Assembly (NCBI GenBank): GCA_016763255.1
Contig: JAESUA010000180.1
Location: 1-6,276, forward strand
Direction: 5' to 3'
Length of the DNA stretch: 6,276 nucleotides
Source: Magnetovibrio sp.
GTDB taxonomy: Bacteria > Pseudomonadota > Alphaproteobacteria > Rhodospirillales > Magnetovibrionaceae
In this document: in pieces, positions 1 through 5,702 of the stretch
How positions within the stretch are numbered: position 1 is the first letter of the stretch
Layout of the letters: each line of letters opens with the position of its first letter
Position numbers and translations under genes: made by a program
The notes under the pieces: model-generated
The model's input: only the letters and a program-made list of their open reading frames with translations
What the model was told of the DNA's origin: nothing
The model's database searches: none

Positions 1-393
1 AAACGGGCCTGGTCGGACGCCCGCAAACAATCCGCCGCCACAACATTGGCCAATCTCAACAACCGCTACGGCGTGTTCTATTTCTTCAAGGGCAACGACT
101 GCCCCCAGTGCCAGGCTTTTGAGACCGCCCTCAAACCCTTCACCGACAAACATGGCCTGCACGTCATGGCAATTACGCTGGACGGCACCCCATCTCCAAC
201 CTTCCCGGCATCCATACCCGACAGCGGACAAGCCGCCCGCCTCGGCATCACCGGCGAACACCTGCCCGCCCTCGCCCTGTTCGATTCAGCGCAAGGCCAG
301 GTCATCCCGGTCGGCTTCGGCGCACTGGCCGCGGACGAGCTGGAACGCCGCATTTTCATTCTAACCCAGGTGGAGGTGGGCGATGACTACTGA
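1..393 (+). CDS. traF: TraF, F-type conjugal transfer thioredoxin-fold protein (5' end missing)
   Basis: Periplasmic protein of F-type conjugation systems, needed for pilus assembly. The frame is open from the first base of the window, so only the C-terminal 130 residues are present; a TTG at 46 would be an artificial start. The segment opens with W-SDARKQ, then LNNRYGVFYFFKGNDC, the TraF entry into its thioredoxin domain. A CPQC redox motif is visible (Cys codons at 100-102 and 109-111). The cis-Pro region and the C-terminal strand and helix (GQAARLGITGEHLPALALFD, then LAADELERRI) complete the domain. The F-plasmid TraF is generally described as lacking a CXXC pair, whereas this one keeps it and could act as a thiol oxidoreductase or isomerase. 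Its last 11 bases overlap the next gene, implying one operon and translational coupling. The family assignment is firm; the redox activity is inferred. Confidence 0.9.
   Translation, partial: KRAWSDARKQSAATTLANLNNRYGVFYFFKGNDCPQCQAFETALKPFTDKHGLHVMAITLDGTPSPTFPASIPDSGQAARLGITGEHLPALALFDSAQGQVIPVGFGALAADELERRIFILTQVEVGDDY
372..376 (+). promoter_or_regulatory. ribosome binding site of the 67-aa gene
   Basis: GGAGG lies inside the traF coding sequence, six bases before the ATG at 383. It fixes the start of the small gene and argues that the gene is translated. Confidence 0.7.
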
Positions 394-586
394 TCCCAAA
401 ACACAATCGGCCCCAACACCGGACGAGTTGGATCGCGATCCAAGCATCTCCTTCTGGCTCAAACGCAACTGGCGAATGGCCTGTGAACGCGACCCGCTCG
501 ACGCCACCCGAGACGCGGCCGCATTGCTGCAATTGTGCCAATCGCGGGAAGAACGGGTTTTTAGTGAGGTCGGGGATGATGGATAG
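383..586 (+). CDS. small soluble protein of unknown function between traF and trbB-like
   Basis: I do not recognise this 67-residue protein. The start is supported by a strong GGAGG six bases upstream and by an 11-base overlap with the end of traF; its own end overlaps the next gene by 11 bases. It has no signal peptide or hydrophobic segment. The N-terminal third is polar and proline-rich, followed by an amphipathic, charged region (SFWLKRNWRMACERDP, then DAAALLQLC) likely to be helical, and a short acidic tail. There are two cysteines, near residues 34 and 52. Being locked between two thioredoxin-fold genes suggests a cytoplasmic accessory or regulatory role in the transfer operon, but no function can be read from the sequence. 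Both overlaps and good ribosome binding sites make it very likely a real gene. Confidence 0.7.
   Translation: MTTDPKTQSAPTPDELDRDPSISFWLKRNWRMACERDPLDATRDAAALLQLCQSREERVFSEVGDDG
566..569 (+). promoter_or_regulatory. ribosome binding site of the trbB-like gene
   Basis: GAGG lies six bases before the ATG at 576, within the end of the preceding gene. It favours 576 over the in-frame GTG at 483, which would add a non-signal-like leader. The ATG at 579 is an alternative start differing by one residue. Confidence 0.6.
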
Positions 587-1007
587 GTTTTTGCGGGCTT
601 TGCCCTCTTTGTCCCCTTGGCCCACCAAAGGCCATTGGCCTTTGGAAACCGTTACTTTGATTCTGTGCTTGTTGGTGACGCCTGTGCAAGCTGGCGAGCG
701 GTTTGGTTTGATCTTTGTTTATCGGACGGATTGCGCGGCGAGCCGCGCGTTTTCTTATGCGCTCAAGGCTGTGGCGGATCAATACGGCACGGCGGTTTTA
801 CCCGTCTCGCAAGATAGCGCCCGCTTCAAAGAATGGCCCAACACCATCCCCGACAACGGTCAGTCCCAAAACCTAAACATAACCCGCGTCCCTTTCCTCG
901 CCCTCTACGACGAAAAAACCGGCGCGTTAGCGCCAATAACATCACGCTATCTGCCCCCCGCACAACTGGAGCAACGCATAGCTCAAACCCTAAAGGTACT
1001 CCCATGA
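576..1007 (+). CDS. trbB: TrbB/TraF-like periplasmic thioredoxin-fold protein with CAAS in place of CXXC
   Basis: A 143-residue secreted protein. A Sec signal peptide with hydrophobic core TLILCLLVT and site VQA|GE (after residue 39) leaves a mature protein of about 104 residues that is little more than one thioredoxin domain. It is clearly related to the TraF C-terminal domain upstream: FGLIFVYRTDC matches YGVFYFFKGNDC, TIPDNGQ matches SIPDSGQ, and PPAQLEQRI matches AADELERRI. The active-site motif at residues 53-56 is CAAS, so the second cysteine is lost and only monothiol chemistry or a structural role is possible. Its place between traF and traH is that of trbB in F, where TrbB is a disulfide isomerase-like protein; the symbol is positional. 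The stop overlaps the traH ATG (ATGA). Signal-peptide codons 6-24 are made of a palindromic repeat (593-645). A recent traF duplicate is the alternative. Confidence 0.75.
   Translation: MMDRFLRALPSLSPWPTKGHWPLETVTLILCLLVTPVQAGERFGLIFVYRTDCAASRAFSYALKAVADQYGTAVLPVSQDSARFKEWPNTIPDNGQSQNLNITRVPFLALYDEKTGALAPITSRYLPPAQLEQRIAQTLKVLP
593..645 (-). repeat. double-hairpin palindromic repeat, divergent copy A, inside coding sequence
   Basis: Read on the - strand, the first hairpin is CCAAAGGCC / AAT / GGCCTTTGG (645-625), a perfect 9-bp stem with a 3-nt loop. A longer linker than in the other copies (624-606) follows, then a shorter second hairpin GGGC / AAA / GCCC (605-595). The flank CGGTTT just before hairpin 1 is shared with the copy at 2540-2580. 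It lies within residues 6-24 of the trbB-like signal peptide, 17 bases after the start codon. Confidence 0.6.
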
Positions 1008-2428
1008 AAAACTCAAAGGATCAAAGGGGCCGCGCCCCTTTGCGGGCATGGGCAGCGCCCATACTTCTTTCCCTTACATTCGCAACACCAGCACAGGCCG
1101 ACGTATCCGGCGCTATGCAGGACTTCTGTAACGGCGTCGGCGTGTCGAACTCCACCGGGCCTTCGGCTTTTGCCGGGCAGTCGGCGGGGTATTACACCGG
1201 CGGCAATTTATTTATGCGCACGCCGAGCCGCAATACGACTTTGGCAACGGTGAGCTTGCCTTCGTCCCGGGCCGGGTGCGGCGGGATTGATCTGTTTTCG
1301 GGCGGGTTTTCGTTCATCAACTCGGATGAGCTTGTGGCCTTGATGAAGAGCATCGGCAACAACGCCGTGGCCTATTCATTCAAGCTGGCGCTGGAGACGA
1401 TCTCGCCGATGATTGCCGAACAAATTGGCGAGTTGCAGGACTGGGTTCAGCGAATTAACCAGTTCAACATCAATTCGTGCGAGACGGCGAAGGGAATTGT
1501 TGGCGGGCTGTGGCCGCGCAACGAAACCGCCAGCCGGGTGATTTGCGAAGACCTCGGCAACTCCACCGGCATCTTTACCGACCGCGCGGCGGCGCGCCAT
1601 GGCTGCGGATCACAGGGGCGGCGACAAAGTACGCTGAACAGCGCCAGTGGGGCGATGCGGGATCAAATCCCCACTGACATCAACATTGCCTGGATGGCCG
1701 CGAAGAAAAACCCGCTGTTCGCCAATGACCGCGATCTGGCCGAACTGATCATGACGCTTTCTGGCACCGTGGTGGTGCTGGCTCCTGCCAATGACGATGC
1801 CGCGCCACGTTTTCAGTACTACGGTCATAAAGTGGAAACCGACCAGCTTATCGGTGCCTTATTGCAAGGCGGCACTGCGACCATCAACCGCTGCATCGAC
1901 AGTGACAAATGCCTGTCCGTCAATCCCAACGCCACCCTCAATGTCTCGACCACCAACGCCTTTTCCCAGCGGGTGCGCCGGGTGCTGGAAAGCATTCAGG
2001 ACAAGATCGACACCGACGGTAGCCTCAGTGCCGATGAACAGGCGCTGCTGAACACCACCAACATTCCGATCTACAAAATCATCAACGTCATGACCGCCTA
2101 TCAGGGCGGTTTGTCGTCCCTGTCGCTGCCGCAATACTCAGACCTGATTGCGCTGGATATCCTCTATCGCTTCGCCAGCGACCTGATGAGCGAGATTGAG
2201 AAAGGCGGCGCTGCCCTCACCCTTGCCGACAATCAAATCATCAAGGACTGGCGCGAAGGCTTGCAATCGGCCCGCCGTGCCCTGCGCGATAAAATGGCCG
2301 CAGTCTCCGGCAACTTTTCAAAAACCGTCTCCATCATCGAGTCCGCCCGCGTCCTCGAACAACAGCTCATCGGCAACATGTCAGCCCACATGCGCGCCAA
2401 TATCGGCTGGGTCAATGGTAGTGAGTAG
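1004..2428 (+). CDS. traH: TraH, F-type conjugal transfer pilus assembly protein
   Basis: A periplasmic, outer-membrane-associated protein of F-type systems that works with TraF, TraW and TrbC-type proteins in pilus extension and retraction. The 474-residue length is close to F TraH (about 460). The start is the ATG overlapping the previous stop as ATGA; an open frame extending upstream to 833 only reads through the preceding gene out of frame. The Sec signal peptide has core ILLSLTFA and cleavage after PAQA (residue 32). Family landmarks follow: GGIDLFSGGFSFINSDEL at about residues 90-107, NAVAYSFKLALETISP, then NQFNINSCETAKGIVGGL with a conserved cysteine. The C-terminal part is helical and probably coiled-coil, as expected for TraH. 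Cysteines are numerous (FCNG, AGCGG, NSCE, VICE, GCGS, RCID, KCLS), fitting a disulfide-bonded substrate for the neighbouring thioredoxin-fold proteins. No lesion is visible. Codons 7-20 coincide with a palindromic repeat. Confidence 0.93.
   Translation: MKNSKDQRGRAPLRAWAAPILLSLTFATPAQADVSGAMQDFCNGVGVSNSTGPSAFAGQSAGYYTGGNLFMRTPSRNTTLATVSLPSSRAGCGGIDLFSGGFSFINSDELVALMKSIGNNAVAYSFKLALETISPMIAEQIGELQDWVQRINQFNINSCETAKGIVGGLWPRNETASRVICEDLGNSTGIFTDRAAARHGCGSQGRRQSTLNSASGAMRDQIPTDINIAWMAAKKNPLFANDRDLAELIMTLSGTVVVLAPANDDAAPRFQYYGHKVETDQLIGALLQGGTATINRCIDSDKCLSVNPNATLNVSTTNAFSQRVRRVLESIQDKIDTDGSLSADEQALLNTTNIPIYKIINVMTAYQGGLSSLSLPQYSDLIALDILYRFASDLMSEIEKGGAALTLADNQIIKDWREGLQSARRALRDKMAAVSGNFSKTVSIIESARVLEQQLIGNMSAHMRANIGWVNGSE
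1022..1062 (+). repeat. double-hairpin palindromic repeat, copy B, inside the traH signal peptide
   Basis: Hairpin 1 is CAAAGGGGC / CGC / GCCCCTTTG (1022-1042), then linker CGGGC (1043-1047), then hairpin 2 ATGGGC / AGC / GCCCAT (1048-1062). Both stems are perfect. It begins 18 bases after the traH start codon and encodes residues 7-20, the arginine- and tryptophan-containing leader before the hydrophobic core. Confidence 0.75.
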
Positions 2429-2445
2429 GAAACGTAAAGACTACG

Positions 2446-2486
2446 CGAGCTCTGCCCGCACCCGCATAGGGACGAGGTCCCTATGT
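2446..2486 (-). repeat. double-hairpin palindromic repeat, copy D, after traH
   Basis: Read on the - strand: hairpin 1 CATAGGGAC / CTC / GTCCCTATG (2486-2466), linker CGGGT (2465-2461), hairpin 2 GCGGGC / AGA / GCTCGC (2460-2446). Hairpin 1 is perfect and hairpin 2 has one mismatch. It starts 18 bases after the traH stop and faces copy C in opposite orientation. Confidence 0.75.
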
Positions 2487-2539
2487 ACCCATTTGATGCG
2501 AACTGGTTGCGGGTGCCGCAGATATCAAACAAACGGTTT

Positions 2540-2580
2540 CCAAAGGTCCAAGACCTTTGGCGGGTGCGGGCTGAGCCCGC
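2540..2580 (+). repeat. double-hairpin palindromic repeat, copy C, before traG
   Basis: Hairpin 1 CCAAAGGTC / CAA / GACCTTTGG (2540-2560), linker CGGGT (2561-2565), hairpin 2 GCGGGC / TGA / GCCCGC (2566-2580), all perfectly paired. It ends 18 bases before the traG ATG and just upstream of its ribosome binding site, so a transcript hairpin could affect traG translation or protect an RNA end. No T-run follows, so it is not a standard terminator. Confidence 0.75.
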
Positions 2581-2586
2581 GAAGAA

Positions 2587-2591
2587 AGGAA
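2587..2591 (+). promoter_or_regulatory. ribosome binding site of traG
   Basis: AGGAA, within AAAGGAAAG, sits seven bases before the ATG at 2599 and immediately downstream of the last palindromic repeat. It fixes the traG start. Confidence 0.65.
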
Positions 2592-2598
2592 AGCCACC

Positions 2599-3408
2599 AT
2601 GTATGAAGTCTTCACTCTCGGCGGCGGGACTTATCTGGTTGATATTTTCAACGCCGTTGCGGCCCTGACGGGCGGCAGTGCGTTTACCAATTTGATCCGC
2701 ATTGCTGCCGGGTTTTCGTTGTTCTGGCTGATATTTCAGACGGCGTTTGGTGGTTCGTGGATGGCGAACATCAAGTGGTATATGGCGTTTTTGGCGATCT
2801 ATCTGGTGCTGTTCACGCCTCGTGTGACGGTGCATGTTACGGACCATTTGCACCCTGCCCTGCCGGGTGCAACGATTGCCAACGTGCCTTATGGTCTGGC
2901 GGCGTTTGCCTCCATGACCAGCGAGATCGGCGACGGCCTGACCCGGTTGAGCGAAACGACTTTCAGCCTGCCATCAGACTTGCGCTATCAAGAAACCGGC
3001 ATGCTGTTCGGTGCGCGGCTGGTTAAAGAAGCCACCAAGTGGCAGATCACCGACAGCCGTTATTCCGGCAACATGGCCCGGTTTGTGCGCCAATGTGTAT
3101 TTTACGGGATTTTGCTGGGCCAGATCGATCTAGATGATCTCAAAACCACAGGCGATCTGTGGCGTTATATCGAGACCACGGCCGCCTCGCCCCTGCGCCA
3201 TTTTGAATATCGCATCGGGCTGGCTTCGGGTGGCGAGCAACGCAACATTGTTTCGTGCCAGGACGGTGTTGGTTATCTGGCCAACCAGTGGCCACAGGAA
3301 CTGGATCGGGCCAGCACCATTTTCGGAACCCGCCTGTTCCCCGGCGTTCCGGCATCCACCGCCAAGGCCGAGCTCCTCTCACGCCGCCCATCGCCCATGA
3401 TTATCTGA
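2599..3408 (+). pseudogene. traG: traG fragment 1: N-terminal membrane and first periplasmic part
   Basis: 269 codons including a frameshifted tail. The opening MYEVFTLGGGTYLVDIFNAV corresponds to the F TraG N-terminus. Two hydrophobic segments lie at about residues 32-50 (IAAGFSLFWLIFQTAF) and 58-73 (YMAFLAIYLVLF). A soluble stretch follows with family landmarks PYGLAAFASMTSEIGDGL and ETGMLFGARLVKEAT and several cysteines. The homology ends at about KAELLS (3381); the last eight residues read in the wrong frame. Confidence 0.85.
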
Positions 3409-4385
3409 TCGGCGCGTCACGCGACGCCGGCGAGATCATGCAGCAGCAAATGATGATCAACGCCTTTGACAGCGCCACCAAGGGCTGGGCCGAGGAACTG
3501 GGCAACGCCGCCGCGCTCGACGGTTACATGCGCGCAAGGGCCGATTTGCAGACCGAGGCCGTTTACAAGACCACCGGTCTGCAAGCGGAAAAATGGGTGC
3601 CGATCCTCAAGATCGTATTTGAGGCTTTGTACTATGGGGCCTTCCCTCTGGCCCTGCTCATGATGCTGACGCCCATCGGCCTGACAGTTGTGCGCGGATA
3701 TTTTTCGGGCTTTGTCTGGCTGCAAAGCTGGGGGCCGCTTTATGCCATTTTGCACCGGATCATGATGGGCGAAGTTGCGGTTAAAGCCACCTCAATTTCT
3801 GGCGGCACTGGCAGTGCCGGAAGCGACGGCATCGCAATGGTCACGCAGCTCGGTGTTCGTGCCATCATTCAAGACACCTCGGCCATGGCCGGATATTTGT
3901 CCATGTCGGTGCCATTTTTGGCAATGGGGCTGATGTTTGGAGCCAACCGCTTTGCCCATCTCGCCACATCCATGCTGGCCCCCACCCAACGCGCGGCGGG
4001 CACGGCGGCGGAAGAAGGTACGTCTGGCAACATCAGCCTCGCCAATACCAGTCTGGACAATCACAGTTTCCACACCATGCGCGGCAATAGCCTGCAAACC
4101 AACGCCATGATCGACAGCGGCATGGTCAGCCGTCGCATGGAAGACGGAGCCATGAACCATCGCGCCGCGGATGGAAGCGAGAGCGTGTTTAAGGAGCGCG
4201 CCTTTTCAGATCCGGGTTTCAACGTGTCGTGGGGCTCACGGGTCAGCCAAGGCTTGCAGGAACGGTCCTCCGAAGCCCGTTCCCACGCCGTCACCCAGGC
4301 CGAACGGGCCTCACAAAGCATGGGCGCGTCATTGGGCCAATCGCTGGCATTCAGCAACACCCTGCAAAACACCGAGGGTGTTTAA
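3387..4385 (+). pseudogene. traG: traG fragment 2: central membrane segments
   Basis: The family homology resumes at PIAHDYLIGASRDAGEIMQQ, equivalent to F TraG just after its FGGRP region. The nearest plausible ATG in this frame is 3438, without a convincing ribosome binding site, so independent translation is doubtful. Hydrophobic segments are at ILKIVFEALYYGAFPLALLM, GYFSGFVWLQSWGPLYAIL and AGYLSMSVPFLAMGLMFGAN. A Ser/Gln/Asn-rich region of the periplasmic type follows (NISLANTSLDNHSF). Translation in this frame stops at TAA 4383-4385 after NTEGV. Confidence 0.8.
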
Positions 4386-5376
4386 CCAATCTCAAGGTCT
4401 GGAGCAACGCCAAATGGTTGCCAGTTCGGCCTCAAAAATCTAACAGGCATCCGAACGCCTCAGCGAGGCCACCGGCTGGAGCCAGCAACAATCCCTGCGC
4501 ATGCTGGGCCGCGCCGCCGTTGATCTTGGCACCCCGCTAAAAGGTATTATCGGCTCCGGCGTTAATCTTCAGGGCTCCGGCGAGTGGGCTTCCAACGGAA
4601 CTTCAAAAGCCGATTGGGCAACCGTCAAAAGCATCGCCGATGAATACGGCATTCGGGAAAGTTTTGAGAATCTGGATGCCGCTTCGCAAAATCTGCAATT
4701 CAGTGAGGGGCAAAGCCAACTGCGCGATCAACGCGACGCCATGAACGCCAGCCATTCGGAAAGTCTCACGGCAGAAAAAAGCCTCAACGAAAGCCTCAAC
4801 CAGGTCCGTTCCTATGAACAAACCCTGACCGCATATCAAGAAGACAGCGGCGGATTTAACGCCAACCTCAACCAGACCGCCCTTGAAATCGGGGCCGAAC
4901 AACACGGCGGCAACATGGCCGAGGCCTACCGCGCCGCCAAAACCGACCCGCGTCTGGCTCAGGGCTGGGCCGATGAAGCGGTTGATCGCTATCTCGACAA
5001 ACTGCCGGTTGGCGATCAAACACCTGCGGGTCTTCAAGGTGGCATTTATGAATCACGCAGCGCCTCAAGCGAACTCCGACATCAGATAAACCGCGAAGAT
5101 ATCGCCATGGGCGGTGAACCCGACAACCGGATTTCTGAGACCAAAAACCACATTACGGAAGCCAGCAAAAGCCTCGGCAGTCAGATGACCAATGGGTCGG
5201 CCAAGATTGGGAATGAGATACGCGGAGCCAGGCAAACAACCGGCAAGACCGTTGGTGAAAGAAGCAATGATTCACTGGCGGAAGGAGCGGGAACTGCTTT
5301 TGTGGGAACACCGGGAGACGCAATTGATGAGGTTCAAAAATGGTTCGGAGATGATGATAAAAAAACAGGGGCAGAA

Positions 5377-5631
5377 TTAATGGTTTTCACTGCCCTTGCT
5401 TTCTTCAGCCAAAGCCTGCGTGACCGCTTCCTCCCCCAGTTCCAAGAGTGGGTTGGTAATTCTGTTTCCAAGCCACATAGCCCCAAAGAAGGTGGCGAGC
5501 ATTACCCCCATCGAAACTGCCCCAACCAAAGGGGTCAAAATGAAAAATTCAGCAACAAGCAACAGAACAAGCCCGACAATCATTCGGTTCATTCTCTTGC
5601 GGGTTTTGATGACCAGATTGATTGTACCCAT
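5377..5631 (-). CDS. small two-helix inner-membrane protein, antisense between traG and traD
   Basis: I do not recognise this 84-residue protein. The ATG at 5631 is preceded on its own strand by AAGGAAG (5648-5642) about ten bases upstream; a longer frame from 5688 would add a cysteine- and glycine-rich leader lacking such a site. A basic N-terminus (KTRKRMNR, residues 9-16) precedes two adjoining hydrophobic helices, about 17-33 (IVGLVLLLVAEFFIL) and 35-55 (LVGAVSMGVMLATFFGAMWL), then a tail that becomes acidic (ELGEEAVTQALAEESKGSEN). The positive-inside rule puts both ends in the cytoplasm. By eye the region is more AT-rich than its neighbours, suggesting separate acquisition. Its TAA stop (complement of 5377-5379) meets the likely end of traG tail to tail. 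In F this slot holds traS/traT exclusion genes, so an entry-exclusion role is possible but unsupported by similarity. It must have its own promoter; none is obvious. Confidence 0.6.
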   Translation of the reverse strand: MGTINLVIKTRKRMNRMIVGLVLLLVAEFFILTPLVGAVSMGVMLATFFGAMWLGNRITNPLLELGEEAVTQALAEESKGSENH

Positions 5632-5641
5632 GGTGAATTTT

Positions 5642-5648
5642 CTTCCTT
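5642..5648 (-). promoter_or_regulatory. ribosome binding site of the antisense membrane-protein gene
   Basis: On the - strand AAGGAAG lies about ten bases before the ATG at 5631. It supports the antisense gene and the choice of its start. Confidence 0.5.
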
Positions 5649-5702
5649 CATTACAACCATAACACCCCACCCCTCTTTCGCCTCTCACTCTTTGGGGGGC
5701 TG

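Larger units (their letters stand above)
2599..5380 (+). pseudogene. traG: traG, broken by frameshifts and a stop codon
   Basis: TraG is a large inner-membrane protein: the membrane-bound N-terminal part supports pilus assembly and the periplasmic C-terminal part stabilises mating pairs and recognises exclusion proteins. Homology runs through three pieces in two frames. (1) Near 3385 one base seems lost: the frame ends SRRPSPMII*, while the next frame resumes APLTPPIAHDYLIGASRD; adding one base within cgccgccc gives LLSRLPIAHDYLIGAS, which fits the family. (2) At 4374-4382 (gagggtgtt) one base seems gained, switching back to frame 1 (FNQSQGLEQRQ). (3) TAA at 4441-4443 interrupts that frame where CAA would read on (SKI-Q-QASERLSEATG). 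(4) A run of seven A at 5359-5365 may hide a further +1; with six, the protein would end DDDKKQGQN at TAA 5378-5380. The repaired length of about 927 residues matches F TraG (938). Assembly error is the main alternative to real decay. Confidence 0.8.

Noticed and set aside
46..48. TTG as the start of the first gene
   Set aside because: The frame is open to base 1 and the upstream residues (RAWSDARKQSAA) continue TraF homology, so the gene is cut by the window edge.
833..1003. Upstream extension of traH
   Set aside because: It reads the trbB-like gene out of frame and would bury the signal peptide; ATG 1004 overlaps the previous stop and leads directly into a Sec signal.
2446..2580. Rho-independent terminators after traH
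   Set aside because: The stems are strong but none is followed by a T-run, and the same hairpins occur inside coding sequence.
593..2580. CRISPR array
   Set aside because: The repeats are few, in both orientations, irregularly spaced and differ in stem sequence; there are no regular spacers.
2233..2853. 206-codon open frame on the - strand
   Set aside because: It spans the traH end, the repeat gap and the traG start antisense, with His/Arg/Gln-rich low-quality composition and no ribosome binding site seen.
3375..3410. Programmed frameshift in traG
   Set aside because: No slippery heptamer or downstream stimulator is evident, and later lesions including a plain stop codon fit decay or sequencing error better.
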